A stretch of 64,000 nucleotides of DNA from contig JASGKO010000026.1 of assembly GCA_049840595.1 (NCBI GenBank), forward strand, positions 1 to 64,000, read 5' to 3'. The position numbers and the translations under genes were made by a program. This DNA comes from JASGKO01 sp049840595 (lineage in GTDB: Bacteria > Verrucomicrobiota > Verrucomicrobiia > Chthoniobacterales > Chthoniobacteraceae). Of the stretch, positions 1 to 8,711 are shown one piece after another; position 1 is the first letter of the stretch; each line of letters opens with the position of its first letter. Below the pieces are notes generated by a model. That model ran no database searches, had not been told where the DNA came from, and saw nothing but the letters and a program-made list of their open reading frames with translations.

Positions 1-52
1 CATCATCTACCTGCCCACCGTCCTCGGGTTGCTGGTTTTCGCCAAAATCTGA
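1..52 (+). CDS. C-terminal end of a membrane protein, probably haem O synthase (CtaB)
   Basis: Only the last 16 codons are inside the window, read from base 2 to the TGA at 50-52. They encode one hydrophobic segment with a Tyr-Leu-Pro motif (IIYLPTVLGLLVFAKI). Protohaem IX farnesyltransferases often end with a similar transmembrane helix, and the gene ten bases downstream is a DUF420 protein, a frequent partner of ctaB in cytochrome oxidase assembly clusters. The assignment rests on this context and a very short tail, so it is tentative. Confidence 0.4.
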   Translation, partial: IIYLPTVLGLLVFAKI

Positions 53-62
53 TCCAGCCCGA

Positions 63-515
63 ATGACCGTCCACGACCTCCCTGCCGTCAACGCCACGCT
101 CAATGGATTGAGCGCCATCTTCCTCACCGCGGGCTTCATCTTCATCAAGAACGAGCGGAAAGCGCAGCATATCGCGATGATGATCTGCGCACTGATCACC
201 TCCACCGTTTTCCTTGCCTGCTATCTCACCTACCACTTCTACACCCATCTGGTGACGAAGTTCGTCGAGCCGGCCAGCATTCGCCCGCTCTATCTGGTGC
301 TGCTCATCTCGCACGTTTTTCTGGCCTTCACCGTCGTGCCGCTCGTCATCTGTACCGTGATCCCTGCCATCCGTGCCCGCTACGACAAGCACCGCCGCAT
401 CGCCCGCTGGACCTTCCCGATCTGGCTCTACGTCTCCGTGACCGGCGTGCTGGTTTACCTGATGCTTTACAAGTGGTTTCCGCAAGCCCCCTCGGCGACG
501 GTCCTGGGAATGTAA
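63..515 (+). CDS. DUF420 family integral membrane protein
   Basis: The product has 150 residues and four predicted membrane helices (about residues 12-29, 37-56, 77-99 and 119-137). Conserved histidines lie in the Thr-Tyr-His-Phe-Tyr stretch near residue 58 and in the KHRRIARWTFPIW segment near residue 110. This matches DUF420 (CtaM/YozB-like), a family linked to assembly of haem-copper oxidases. It starts ten bases after the preceding reading frame, so the two are probably co-transcribed. It converges on the PafA/Dop-family gene with a 31-base gap. The precise role in oxidase maturation is inferred from the family. Confidence 0.8.
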   Translation: MTVHDLPAVNATLNGLSAIFLTAGFIFIKNERKAQHIAMMICALITSTVFLACYLTYHFYTHLVTKFVEPASIRPLYLVLLISHVFLAFTVVPLVICTVIPAIRARYDKHRRIARWTFPIWLYVSVTGVLVYLMLYKWFPQAPSATVLGM

Positions 516-546
516 GTTTGCCGGCTTTTCTCCGCACGCTCCGTAG

Positions 547-1966
547 TTAATCCCGGATCGGCGCTGCCCGCCGGTTCCGTAAAAAATCCCGCACACTAGA
601 GCGGTAGTCCTTCAGCGGATCTGGCATTTCGAGAATGGCTCCCCGTGCATTGCTGATGGAATCCCAGTTCACCAGATAATCCTCCTCGCCGATGAATTGG
701 GCGACCGCCAGGCCGCGCCCGGCGGCACGAGTATCTTGCGGGGCTTGTGTAAAGGCCGCTTCGAAAAAGGCACTTTCGTTAAACCGGGCAACTTCGCCCG
801 AGGCCTGCACGGCGAAGAAGAGGCCCTTTTCCGGGTTGAGATTGTGATACTCGAGATCGAGGCTTTCCAGCCACGGATCCTGCCAGTCGAGCCCCTCTTC
901 CTCGCGGAAGGCCTCGAGTAGCCATTTTTTGGAAAGCCAATCCACCCCGCCGAGCAGGGCCTGGGGCTTGGATTCCAGGGATTCGAGCACGAAGCGCCAG
1001 TTTGCGAGCAGCCAGTCGGTCTCCTCATCGCGCCCGCCGAGATGACGATAAGCCGTTTCGTAAAAAGAATGCTGAATTTCCAGGGCGGTCCGGCACTGGC
1101 CATCCATCAACCGTACGACCGTCTGCACATTGCATTCGTGGGAGATGGATTGGGTGGCCGCGACCGCGTCGAAGAGGGCAACTTGTCTGGGCAGGCAATC
1201 CTCTTCGAGCAGCTTTAGCACGAGGGCGGTCAGTCCTACCTTAAGCGCGGTGGCATAGGGGCTCATGTTGGAATCCCCGATGAGCAGATGCAGGCGGCGG
1301 TACTCTGCGTTCATCCGCCAGGGGTTCGTCGCGGGCATTGATGATCGCCCGGTTGAACTGCACCCATTGGTAAACATCGTTCACGATATGGTCGGCCCGC
1401 TGGCTGATCTGGAAATCCACCGGTTCCTCGGCGCGGGTGGACTCGTATTGAAAGGCCGTGACCCGCGCACTGCCCACCCGCCCGGTGCCGGTGAAAATCT
1501 GCCGCGTGGAGAGAAAGGAAAGCAGGGCGCCAATCGCTTCGGGTCGAAACTCCGTGCGCCGGAGCATGAGATAATTCTCATGGCAGCCAAAGGTCGCGCC
1601 GGTGTGATGGTCGATGTTATTCTTAAGAAACGCCACCGATTCGCCCGCGCCGAGTTCGTCGAGCGCCTTTTGGATCATCCGGTCGCCCGCAAGATCGTAG
1701 GCCACCATGTCGCGAACGCTGCGGCACTCCGGCGAGGCGTACTCGAGATGCCCCATATCCAGATAGAGCCGACCTCCGTTCAGCAAAAAGCCGCCATTTC
1801 CAGGCGGCTCTTCGTAATCGCGATAATGAAGATCAATGGCACCGAGTCGCGCCGTTTTGAAAAGGTGGTTCTTGACCAGGAGGGGCCACGCTTCCAAGCC
1901 TCGGGACGGAGAAGACTCCAAGGTGAGGCAGCCGTATTCGGTTTCGATCCCGGCGATGCGATCCAT
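547..1966 (-). CDS. dop: PafA/Dop family protein (Pup ligase or depupylase), frame broken in this assembly
   Basis: This is a carboxylate-amine ligase-fold enzyme of the prokaryotic ubiquitin-like protein system: PafA attaches Pup to lysines, while Dop deamidates or removes it. Visible motifs are GIETEYG at residues 6-12, RLYLDMG at 66-72 (the Asp matches the catalytic Asp of the family), FGCHENY at 126-132, FQISQRADHI near 185-194 and INARDEP at 209-215. The TGRVG/FQISQR wording and a C-terminal NWDS motif resemble Dop more than PafA. The frame breaks near base 1303: dropping one G before TAC on the coding strand restores DERR-YRRLHLLIGDSNMS, as in the family. Full length would be about 473 residues, which is normal. 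No Pup or proteasome subunit gene is adjacent. Confidence 0.8.
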
Positions 1967-2010
1967 GTGCCCGGAGCATCGTGCAACCGGGCCGCAGCGG
2001 CAAGCGCCGA

Positions 2011-2622
2011 TTACTTCGGCAGCAGGGTCAGTGACTGGGTGGCTGCCTGGCTGAAATAAGTGTTGGGATACTGCGAGATGACATTTTCGTAAACGCGGCG
2101 GGTCTCATCCTTTTTGCCCTTGTCTTGCAGGAGCGAGGCCTGGCGCAGCATGGAGATCGGGCCACCGTAGGCGTGCGGGTATTTCACCGAGCATTGCTGG
2201 TAGGTCTGCAGCGCATCGTCCAGCTTGCCGGCGAGCTCCTGGGTGGCCCCGAGGCTCAGCCATGCTCCGCTGATCAGCGGGCTGTTTGGATTGTCGGCGA
2301 TGAATTTCTGCAGCGTCGCGATCGCATCGTCGTATTTCTTTTCGTTGCGCTGCTGCTCGGCCAGCCTGAGCTGGGCATCGGCCGCGGCGGCGGTCCCGGC
2401 GTAATCGGTAACGACCTTCTGGAAATCCTCGGCCTTGGCGGCGCTGGCGAGGGCAAGCGTCGATTCGGCGTTCTTGTGCTGGGTCACGTACTGCGACACG
2501 CCAAAGATCACCAGCGCGACGATGAGCAGCGCACTGTAGAGCACGATCTTGCCTTTGTGTTGCATCCAGAACACGTAGGGATCAAAGCCAGTATCGGGTG
2601 GTGTCTCGACGGAAGTGGGCAT
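2011..2622 (-). CDS. Membrane-anchored TPR protein (YfgM/TPR_21-like)
   Basis: The start MPTSVETPPD gives 203 residues; an upstream in-frame ATG would add 21 residues of unlikely composition. A single membrane helix (about residues 26-46) is followed by a helical region with three to four tetratricopeptide repeats, for example DAQLRLAEQQRNEKKYDDAI and GAWLSLGATQELAGKLDDAL. The arrangement resembles YfgM, a periplasmic chaperone-associated protein anchored next to the Sec translocon, but family membership is by layout only. It lies 44 bases upstream of the PafA/Dop-family gene on the same strand, so the two may share a transcript. Confidence 0.75.
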   Translation of the reverse strand: MPTSVETPPDTGFDPYVFWMQHKGKIVLYSALLIVALVIFGVSQYVTQHKNAESTLALASAAKAEDFQKVVTDYAGTAAAADAQLRLAEQQRNEKKYDDAIATLQKFIADNPNSPLISGAWLSLGATQELAGKLDDALQTYQQCSVKYPHAYGGPISMLRQASLLQDKGKKDETRRVYENVISQYPNTYFSQAATQSLTLLPK

Positions 2623-2742
2623 AGGGGAGGCAATGTTTCCACGACCTGCCACAAACGCAAGCCCTTTGATACAGTGTTTTTCCATGGCCGGGCCTGCCCG
2701 AATCGGCTCGACTCCATCCTGGCGGCTGGGCGATACTCAGGC

Positions 2743-3177
2743 GTGCAATACCTGATCGTGGACTGCCATAGCGTGATTTTTGCCTGGCCGGAGCTCTTGA
2801 AAGAGCACCAGCGCAACCAGCGCGTGGCCCGCGAGCGGCTTGCGCGGTTGCTCACCGAGTATCAGGATTACTCCGGTGTGCGTGTGGTGGCGGTCTTCGA
2901 TGGTAAAGGGGTGAAGTTTTCCGAAGCCACCGAGCCGGGGGGAATCCAGATTTTTTACTCCGGAGTCGATCAAACGGCGGACGACATCATTGAACGGCTG
3001 GTTGCCAAATACGCCACGAAACACGAAATCCAGGTCGCCACGAACGATTTTCTGGAGCAGCAGACGGTGGAAACCTTTGGTGCCTTCGCCATGAGCGTGG
3101 AATCGCTGCTCACCCGCATGGAAGAGGCGAGGGGGGATTTTGAGCAACGGCTCAAGCGACACCGGGCGAAAAAGTAG
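2743..3177 (+). CDS. NYN-domain (YacP-like) putative ribonuclease
   Basis: The protein has about 145 residues, probably from the GTG at 2743; no in-frame ATG sits close upstream. It shows a PIN/NYN fold acidic pattern: IVDCHSVIF at the N-terminus (Asp), VVAVFDGKG mid-protein, TADDIIERLV (two Asp) and QVATND (Asp). This arrangement matches the YacP/Rae1 group, metal-dependent endoribonucleases that cleave mRNA or rRNA. It is divergent from the TPR gene at 2011-2622 and convergent with the TPR gene at 3321-4226. The C-terminus is basic (RLKRHRAKK). The family call is good; the substrate is unknown. Confidence 0.75.
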   Translation: MQYLIVDCHSVIFAWPELLKEHQRNQRVARERLARLLTEYQDYSGVRVVAVFDGKGVKFSEATEPGGIQIFYSGVDQTADDIIERLVAKYATKHEIQVATNDFLEQQTVETFGAFAMSVESLLTRMEEARGDFEQRLKRHRAKK

Positions 3178-3190
3178 CAGCCAGTAGGAG

Positions 3191-3315
3191 GTGCCATTTA
3201 GGATTTAGCATTTAGGAAGGATTGGAAGTGGCCTCCGGCGGTGAGGAAAAGGCACATCAAACCGATGCCAAAGGCCCATATTAAAACTTCCTAAATGCTA
3301 AATCCTAAATGGCAC
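3191..3315. repeat. Perfect 29-bp inverted repeat between two convergent genes
   Basis: The arm at 3191-3219 is exactly complementary to 3287-3315, with a 67-base spacer. Each arm begins GTGCCATTTAGG and contains copies of a heptamer of the form NATTTAG. The left arm starts 13 bases after the stop of the NYN gene, and the right arm, read on the minus strand, starts 5 bases after the stop of the TPR gene. Each convergent gene therefore ends with the same tail. It could act as a bidirectional terminator or mRNA-end structure, or be a miniature mobile element; no transposase or target duplication is visible. Confidence 0.85.
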
Positions 3316-3320
3316 TTTTC

Positions 3321-4226
3321 TCAATATTCGTGCAGCGGACGCCGCGCCAGTCGGCGCAAGTGGTCCTGCAAAGAATCCGCCTGCCGCGTCTTCCCTTGCG
3401 AGCGGAGGAGCGAGCCGAGATTGGTCATCACCTGCCGGTAATCCTCGGCATAGGCGGGCAGGTTTTTCTGAAAGACCTGGAGCGACTGCTCATAAAAGTG
3501 CTGGGCCTGCACCAGATCCCCCATTCCATGATGGGCCACTGCCAGCACGGCATGCGTCTGGGCCAGCGTGGGGTCATCCGGGGAAAGCACATTGGTGCGT
3601 AACTCGGACGATTGAGTAAGAATATCGCGCGCATCGGCGTAGCGTTCCTCGCGGGCGAGGAGGTTGCCGTAGTTGTGCAGGATGGTCGCGTAATCGGCAC
3701 TGTTGGTCGCGCCCAGCCGTTCGTAAATCGCCAGCGAGGCCTTGTAGGAGCCGGAGGCGGCAGGGAGGTCGTTGATTGATTCCTGGACCAGCGCCGCATT
3801 GTTGAAGAGCGAGGCAAGCGTGAGGCTGTCCCCGCCTTCCAATTCGCGCACGATCGGGATGGCGCGCTCATAGTAGGTGCCGGCCTCCGCCCCGCGTCCG
3901 GCCTGGGTGGCGAGAAGGGCGAGCTGGCTGTAAATCTGGACCAGCAACACCCGGTCTTCCGCACCGGTTTCCTCCAGCATTTCTGCTGCTTCGTGCAGGT
4001 GCGGTTCGGCGGCCTCGGTGAGTTTTTGGGAAAGCTGGAGCGTAGCGAGATCGTAGAGGACGGCGGCCACCTTGGGGTGACGTCGCCCGAAGGCGCGACG
4101 ACCGAGCGCGGCCAGTGTTTCGGCTGCCCTGATTGCTTCCCGCGGTTTCCCCAGACGCCGTAGCATCTCAAATTTATCGCGCAGGATGGCCCACAATTGT
4201 GCGTCACCTTTTGACATTTTCTTCAT
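3321..4226 (-). CDS. Tetratricopeptide repeat protein (kinesin-light-chain type)
   Basis: The product has 301 residues with no signal peptide or membrane segment, and is almost wholly helical with six or so TPR units of about 42 residues. These include HPKVAAVLYDLATLQLSQ, SLTLASLFNNAALVQESI, DYATILHNYGNLLAREERY and DDPTLAQTHAVLAVAHHGMG. Long 42-residue units of this kind (TPR_10/TPR_12) are typical of kinesin-light-chain-like repeats and mediate protein contacts. The start could also be the second ATG at 4217. No catalytic domain is present and the partner is unknown. Confidence 0.75.
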   Translation of the reverse strand: MKKMSKGDAQLWAILRDKFEMLRRLGKPREAIRAAETLAALGRRAFGRRHPKVAAVLYDLATLQLSQKLTEAAEPHLHEAAEMLEETGAEDRVLLVQIYSQLALLATQAGRGAEAGTYYERAIPIVRELEGGDSLTLASLFNNAALVQESINDLPAASGSYKASLAIYERLGATNSADYATILHNYGNLLAREERYADARDILTQSSELRTNVLSPDDPTLAQTHAVLAVAHHGMGDLVQAQHFYEQSLQVFQKNLPAYAEDYRQVMTNLGSLLRSQGKTRQADSLQDHLRRLARRPLHEY

Positions 4227-4262
4227 AGTGACTTACCGCTGGAAAAACTCAAGCGCCCTCCG

Positions 4263-4568
4263 TTGAAATTAGTCATTCTCATCACCAAAGGAATCGTTCG
4301 CGACCAGCATACCCGCCGTCTCGTGATGTTCATCGTGGTGCTGGTTGCGCTGCTCATGCTTTTTGCCGGGGCGACCTTTCTTTATGCTTGGCTGCGTAGT
4401 ATGCCGGTCTGGTTCATTATTTATTGGGCGATCTGCGGCTGGTTCACCATGCTCTCGGTGCTGATGGCGATTTTCGATTTACTAGTTGTGCGCGCACAGG
4501 CCCGGCGTAGTCGAAGGGAGCTGCATCGCGAGATCTTTGGCCACCCGCCGGAGGACGAGCGGCCATGA
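4263..4568 (+). CDS. Small two-helix membrane protein of unknown function
   Basis: The product has up to 101 residues with two hydrophobic segments (about residues 20-43 and 49-73) and a basic C-terminal tail (ARRSRRELHREIFGH). The reading frame begins at a TTG; an in-frame ATG at 4326 would remove most of the N-terminal cytosolic segment, so the start is uncertain. The stop overlaps the start of the downstream dGTPase-like gene by four bases (ATGA), which indicates translational coupling. I do not recognise a family. Confidence 0.6.
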   Translation: MKLVILITKGIVRDQHTRRLVMFIVVLVALLMLFAGATFLYAWLRSMPVWFIIYWAICGWFTMLSVLMAIFDLLVVRAQARRSRRELHREIFGHPPEDERP

Positions 4569-5776
4569 CGGGAAAAAGCGCAAAAAAAAGCGCGGCCAAA
4601 ATCGGAACTCGACCGAGTCCGCTCATCCGCACCCGGGCCCAGCTTGAAGAGGTCGAGCGCATCAGTCTGGCCGACTTTGCCCAAAAGTCGGGTGCTTCCG
4701 CGGGACGTGTCCATCGCGAATCTCCGCATCCGCATCGCACCGAGTATCAGCGCGACCGCGCTCGGGTCATCCATTCCCGCGCCTTTCGTCGGCTGGAATA
4801 CAAAACCCAGGTCTTTCTGAATGGGGTGGGGGACCATTTCCGTAACCGTCTCACGCATACCATCGAGGTCGCCTCCGTGAGTCGTAGCATCGCCCGCGCT
4901 CTGGCGCTCAATGAGGACCTTGCCGAGGCGATTGCTCTCGCCCATGATCTTGGGCACTCGCCTTTCGGCCACTCCGGCGAGGAAATGCTCGATGAGCTGA
5001 TGAACGACCAAGGTGGTTTCGAGCACAATCTCCAGAGCCTGCGTATCGTCGAGACCATCGAGCAGAAGTATCCGAAATTCGCCGGGCTCAACCTTTCCTT
5101 CGAGGTGATCGAAGGGCTCAAGAAGCACGCGAAATTTTACGACCCGCCGGAGAAGGACGGCTCGACCATGGGCGATGCCTACCGGTGCCCGTCCCTCGAA
5201 GCGCAAATCGCGAATCTGGCCGACGAAATCACCTATTACAGCCACGATCTCGACGACGGCCTTGATGCCGGGCTCATCCAGCCCGCGCAGTTGGAGGAAC
5301 TCGAAATCTGGCAGACCTGCCTCAAGCTTGTGCGCCGCCAGTTTCCTGGCCTCCGTGGCAATGCGCTCCATACCTACGTCATCCGTTGTCTCATCGATTA
5401 CCAGGTTGAGGATGTGATCCAGACCAGTGCCGTGGCCATCGAGAAATCCAGCGTGCAAAGTGCCGACGACGTGCGCCGCCAGCCCAAGCCGCTCATCCGC
5501 TACAGTGCCGAGCTGCTCAAGGCCAACCGCCAGTTGCGCAAGTTCCTCTACCAAAACCTCTACTACCACCCCCGCGTCGCCGGAGCCAACCAGCGTGCCT
5601 GCGAGATGCTGCGCGACGTCTTCCACATCTATCTAGAAAAACCCGTCCTCCTCGGTAAGACCACCGCGCTCCGCCTCGAAACTGACGGCTTGCACCGTAC
5701 CGTCTGCGACTATCTCTCCGGTATGACCGACCGCTATCTCATCGAAGAATGGGCCCGCCTCTGCCGGGCGGGGTGA
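4565..5776 (+). CDS. dgt: Deoxyguanosinetriphosphate triphosphohydrolase-like HD protein
   Basis: This 403-residue HD-domain enzyme belongs to the dGTPase family, which hydrolyses dNTPs to deoxynucleoside and triphosphate and so adjusts nucleotide pools. Metal-binding motifs are RLTHTIEVA (His), ALAHDLGHSPFGHSGE (His-Asp) and SHDLDDGLDAG (Asp). The preceding RAFRRLEYKTQVF segment is typical of the family, and length is normal for the shorter dgt-like group. The N-terminus is basic and lysine-rich. It is coupled to the upstream small membrane protein by an ATGA overlap. Nucleotide specificity cannot be read from sequence, so the cautious name is dGTPase-like. Confidence 0.9.
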   Translation: MTGKSAKKSAAKIGTRPSPLIRTRAQLEEVERISLADFAQKSGASAGRVHRESPHPHRTEYQRDRARVIHSRAFRRLEYKTQVFLNGVGDHFRNRLTHTIEVASVSRSIARALALNEDLAEAIALAHDLGHSPFGHSGEEMLDELMNDQGGFEHNLQSLRIVETIEQKYPKFAGLNLSFEVIEGLKKHAKFYDPPEKDGSTMGDAYRCPSLEAQIANLADEITYYSHDLDDGLDAGLIQPAQLEELEIWQTCLKLVRRQFPGLRGNALHTYVIRCLIDYQVEDVIQTSAVAIEKSSVQSADDVRRQPKPLIRYSAELLKANRQLRKFLYQNLYYHPRVAGANQRACEMLRDVFHIYLEKPVLLGKTTALRLETDGLHRTVCDYLSGMTDRYLIEEWARLCRAG

Positions 5777-5865
5777 AGGAACTCGTTCGTGAAAGGCCGG
5801 AATGACTGTCAACAGTAAGAACGCCGCCCCTTTTTGAGTTCGTTTGGGTTACTTCATGCCTCGGA

Positions 5866-5908
5866 CAAGCGAAGGGCCGCAAAAAAGAATTTTTCGCCCA
5901 TCGCTTGT
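5866..5908. other. Long imperfect hairpin in the gap after the dGTPase-like gene
   Basis: ACAAGCGAAGGGC at 5866-5878 pairs with GCCCATCGCTTGT at 5896-5908 with one mismatch. The interior continues the stem with a run of A against a run of T (AAAAA/TTTTT). The structure sits 90 bases after the dGTPase-like stop and 117 bases before the next gene on the same strand. It may be a terminator or an attenuating leader structure. The rest of the 5777-6024 gap shows no gene. Confidence 0.55.
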
Positions 5909-6024
5909 GAATTGTCGGAAGCGTTTCATAGTGAAAGTAGCCAGTGGGTCTGAATGCCTCTCTGCAAAGAGAGCTTCGGGTGCACAAAATTGGCGGCCCG
6001 GCCCCCGCTTCCCTTCTCATTCCG

Positions 6025-6972
6025 ATGAAAATGAAGCGTCTCCTTCACCTCATCACGATCATTTTCTCCTCCCTTATGTCGCTGCTGGCTCATGGCCAGG
6101 GTAAGCTGGGGAAAAAATCCGCCCGGAGTGAACTTTCCGGGCCGGAGCGAGCCGTCAGCCATTCCGTCGATGACGACAGCTCGGACCCGCCTCCACTGCG
6201 GATTGACGCCAGCCTGATGGCCAGTGCGCAACTGAGCACGCCGCTTCCCAGTGCGCCCTTTGCACCCACGGCTCCGCACCCAGGGGATGCCCATTCCCGT
6301 TACCCATGGAAGTATCAAATTGTGACCACGACCTTCTGGATTGGCGAGTTGCCGGGGGAAAACAATCCAGTGCCAAATATCGCCAGTTCGTGGGATTCCG
6401 ATTGGACTAAAAAGTATGGCGGGGCCGATGATCCGGATCCCCACCATCGGACGTCGGAGTTTATTCCCGCGACGTTCAAGCCGGGGCAGAACCCCTTTTA
6501 TATCGCGCTGCCTTACAACGATAAATTGCGCGAGGGGCACAAGCCCGAGGCGTCCAAAGTCATCCCGTGGTTTCAAAAGGATTACCGGGGGCCGGGCGAA
6601 TCCGTGTGCAAAGGCCGGTGGATTGCGATCCGTTTCGGCAACAAGGTGTGCTACGCGCAATGGGAGGATGCGGGACCCTTTCGCACGGACCATTGGCAAT
6701 ACGTCTTCGGCGATGAGCGCCCGAAGCCGAATCTGAACCAGGGAGCGGGGCTCGATGTCTCGCCCGCCGTCCGCGATTATCTGGGGATGACCGGGACCGA
6801 CGTGACCGATTGGAAATTCGTGGATTTCGACGAGGTCCCCGTGGGCCCGTGGTCGAAATACGGCGACAATAACACCTTCGTGCAAAATGCGCGGAAGGTG
6901 CAGGAAAAGGTGGTCTCAAATGTCGTTCCGGCGCCAGTCCAGCCAGCGCCGACGGTGCCCGATTCGTTTTAG
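6025..6972 (+). CDS. Secreted protein with a possible double-psi beta-barrel-like domain
   Basis: Starting at MKMKRLLHLI gives 315 residues with a signal peptide (hydrophobic core ITIIFSSLMSLLAHG). After a proline-rich linker of about 70 residues comes a compact domain. Its elements (IAIRFGNKVCYAQWEDAGPF, then GAGLDVSPAVRDYLG) recall the DxGPF...DLSxAA signature of RlpA-type double-psi barrels that bind peptidoglycan, though this resemblance is my inference from short motifs. An earlier in-frame ATG at 5944 would precede the signal sequence and is unlikely. The protein is probably periplasmic or surface-located; no enzymatic role is claimed. Confidence 0.65.
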   Translation: MKMKRLLHLITIIFSSLMSLLAHGQGKLGKKSARSELSGPERAVSHSVDDDSSDPPPLRIDASLMASAQLSTPLPSAPFAPTAPHPGDAHSRYPWKYQIVTTTFWIGELPGENNPVPNIASSWDSDWTKKYGGADDPDPHHRTSEFIPATFKPGQNPFYIALPYNDKLREGHKPEASKVIPWFQKDYRGPGESVCKGRWIAIRFGNKVCYAQWEDAGPFRTDHWQYVFGDERPKPNLNQGAGLDVSPAVRDYLGMTGTDVTDWKFVDFDEVPVGPWSKYGDNNTFVQNARKVQEKVVSNVVPAPVQPAPTVPDSF

Positions 6973-7221
6973 AGCCAGGTTGGCGAATTTCGAAAGTCCC
7001 GGTGGGACGTTGGAATTTTGCTGTAACGGCGGTTCATGACTGTCGCTACAGCCTTTTGAAACGCGCTCCCGCTGTTTCCAGCGGGCTCAAATCACAATTC
7101 GTGAACCCGACCTAAATGATGCAAAGATGATGCGTAGATGAAAAAGGATTAACGGCAAGATGCTTGCTCCGAGCGGGGGAAAGAGGAACCTATCCGGGTT
7201 TAATTCCCCAAAATTTTTCCC

Positions 7222-8226
7222 ATGAAAATTACCCCATCTTTACGCTCCCATTTGATCTGCATTGGAATCATTGCCGTCGCAGTTGGCGGTCTCTCCGTCG
7301 GTGCGGCTCCTCTGCCGTTGAACCCTGGTAAAACCGTAGAGGTCGCAGGGGCGCATGGCGGCTTCGATTTTCTGGAGGTGGACGCCACGTCGTCACCAGT
7401 CCGCCTACTCGCGCCGCATACGCGCAATGGCACTTTCGATGTCTTTGCCCTGCCTGAGGGGAAGCCCGTGCAATTGGTGGAAGCCGGTGCCACGCAGGAT
7501 GCGGCGGTCGATTCCAGGCAGGGGCTGTATTATGTCTCGGGCAGTGACAAGCCCCGGGTGCTCACGCTGGATCAGAAGACCTTGAAGGCCGTTGGCGAAA
7601 CGCCGTTGCCCGGGCCGGCCGATATTCTGGTTTTCGATCCTGATAATGGACTCGCCTACGTGGGGCACGACGACGCGAGCGAGGTGTGGGCGGTGGACGT
7701 CGCGGCGCACAAGATCGTCGCCACGATCCCGATTCCCGAGGGGCCGGAAGGCTTTGCCTATGATGCGAAGACGCAGCGGATTTTCGTCAACGAGCGGAAA
7801 ACCAGCGCCATCGAAGTGATTGATACGAAGAAAAACCAGGTGATCGCGAGCTGGCCGACCGCTCCGGCACAGTCCCCGCATGGGCTTGCGATGACGCCCG
7901 ATGGTAAAACGCTCTTCGTTGCCGGCGGCAATGGAATGCTAGCCGAGGTGAGCACCGCAACTGGCAAGGTGACTGCCTCCACCGCCATCGCGTCGCGCGT
8001 GGATGAGATCGCCTATGATGTAGAGTTGCAGCGGGTTTACTGCGCGAGTGGAACGGGTGTGCTCTCCGTCGTGCAGGTGACGGACCGGGGCCTGCAATCG
8101 CTCGGTGAGGTCCCCACGCACAAGGGCACGCATTCCGTGGCCATCGATCCCGGGAGCCATGTGGTATGGACTGCTTACGGCGATGCGCAGAAGAGCTATC
8201 TGTATTCGCTCGTCGTGCCAAAATAA
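7222..8226 (+). CDS. Secreted YncE/YVTN-type beta-propeller protein
   Basis: The product has 334 residues with an N-terminal signal peptide (LICIGIIAVAVGGLSVGAAP). The rest consists of repeating four-stranded blades: KTLKAVGETPLPGPADILVF, AHKIVATIPIPEGPEGFAYD, KNQVIASWPTAPAQSPHGLA and TGKVTASTAIASRVDEIAYD. This spacing of V-x-x-I-P-x-G-x-x-P-x-G fits seven-bladed YncE/YVTN propellers, which are periplasmic ligand-binding or scaffold proteins. The 249-base gap upstream carries no gene; a short GGG/CCC stem occurs just before the start. The ligand is unknown. Confidence 0.85.
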   Translation: MKITPSLRSHLICIGIIAVAVGGLSVGAAPLPLNPGKTVEVAGAHGGFDFLEVDATSSPVRLLAPHTRNGTFDVFALPEGKPVQLVEAGATQDAAVDSRQGLYYVSGSDKPRVLTLDQKTLKAVGETPLPGPADILVFDPDNGLAYVGHDDASEVWAVDVAAHKIVATIPIPEGPEGFAYDAKTQRIFVNERKTSAIEVIDTKKNQVIASWPTAPAQSPHGLAMTPDGKTLFVAGGNGMLAEVSTATGKVTASTAIASRVDEIAYDVELQRVYCASGTGVLSVVQVTDRGLQSLGEVPTHKGTHSVAIDPGSHVVWTAYGDAQKSYLYSLVVPK

Positions 8227-8295
8227 TGCGGTGACAGGGCGGTAAAAGGTGGATGCCTGTTGTGTGTGCGAAACGCTTGCGATAGCATGCCGCGC

Positions 8296-8697
8296 ATGAG
8301 TGATCACATCGAACTGGCGGTGAATGGAACCCTGATGCGCGGGTTGGAATTGAATCCAAATATGCTTGCCGTCGGGGCGGTGTTTTTGCGCGAGGCGGAG
8401 ACGGTTCCGAACTATCGGATCTACTCAATCAATGATCGGCACCCGGGAATGGTCCGGGTGCGCGAGGGGGGAGTGAGTGTGCCGGTGGAAGTATGGGGGG
8501 TGCCTCCGTCGGGGCTGGGCTCGATTTTACTCAATGAGCCGCCGGGGCTTTCCATTGGCAAGGTGACGCTGGCCGATGGTGCGGAAGTGTTGGGCGTGCT
8601 GGCGGAGCCGATTCTCTGCGAGAGCCAGCGGGAGATTACCAAGTGGAAGGGCTGGCGGGCCTACTGCACGGCGAAGGAGCAGGGCGAGGTGAAGTAA
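8296..8697 (+). CDS. Stand-alone allophanate-hydrolase C-terminal-domain protein
   Basis: The product has 133 residues from MSDHIELAVNG; two slightly earlier ATG or GTG starts are possible. The motifs NGTLMRGLELNPN, GMVRVREGGVSVPVEVW, GIGKVTLADG-type wording (SIGKVTLADGAEVLG) and a terminal KWKGWRAY match the C-terminal domain of AtzF-type allophanate hydrolase. That domain has a gamma-glutamyl-cyclotransferase-like fold and handles the decarboxylation half of allophanate breakdown. Here it exists without the amidase domain. A biuret-amidohydrolase-like gene lies 0.6 kb away on the other strand, which suggests, but does not prove, a shared link to urea-type nitrogen compounds. Confidence 0.75.
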   Translation: MSDHIELAVNGTLMRGLELNPNMLAVGAVFLREAETVPNYRIYSINDRHPGMVRVREGGVSVPVEVWGVPPSGLGSILLNEPPGLSIGKVTLADGAEVLGVLAEPILCESQREITKWKGWRAYCTAKEQGEVK

Positions 8698-8711
8698 GTG
8701 TTAGCCAATTT

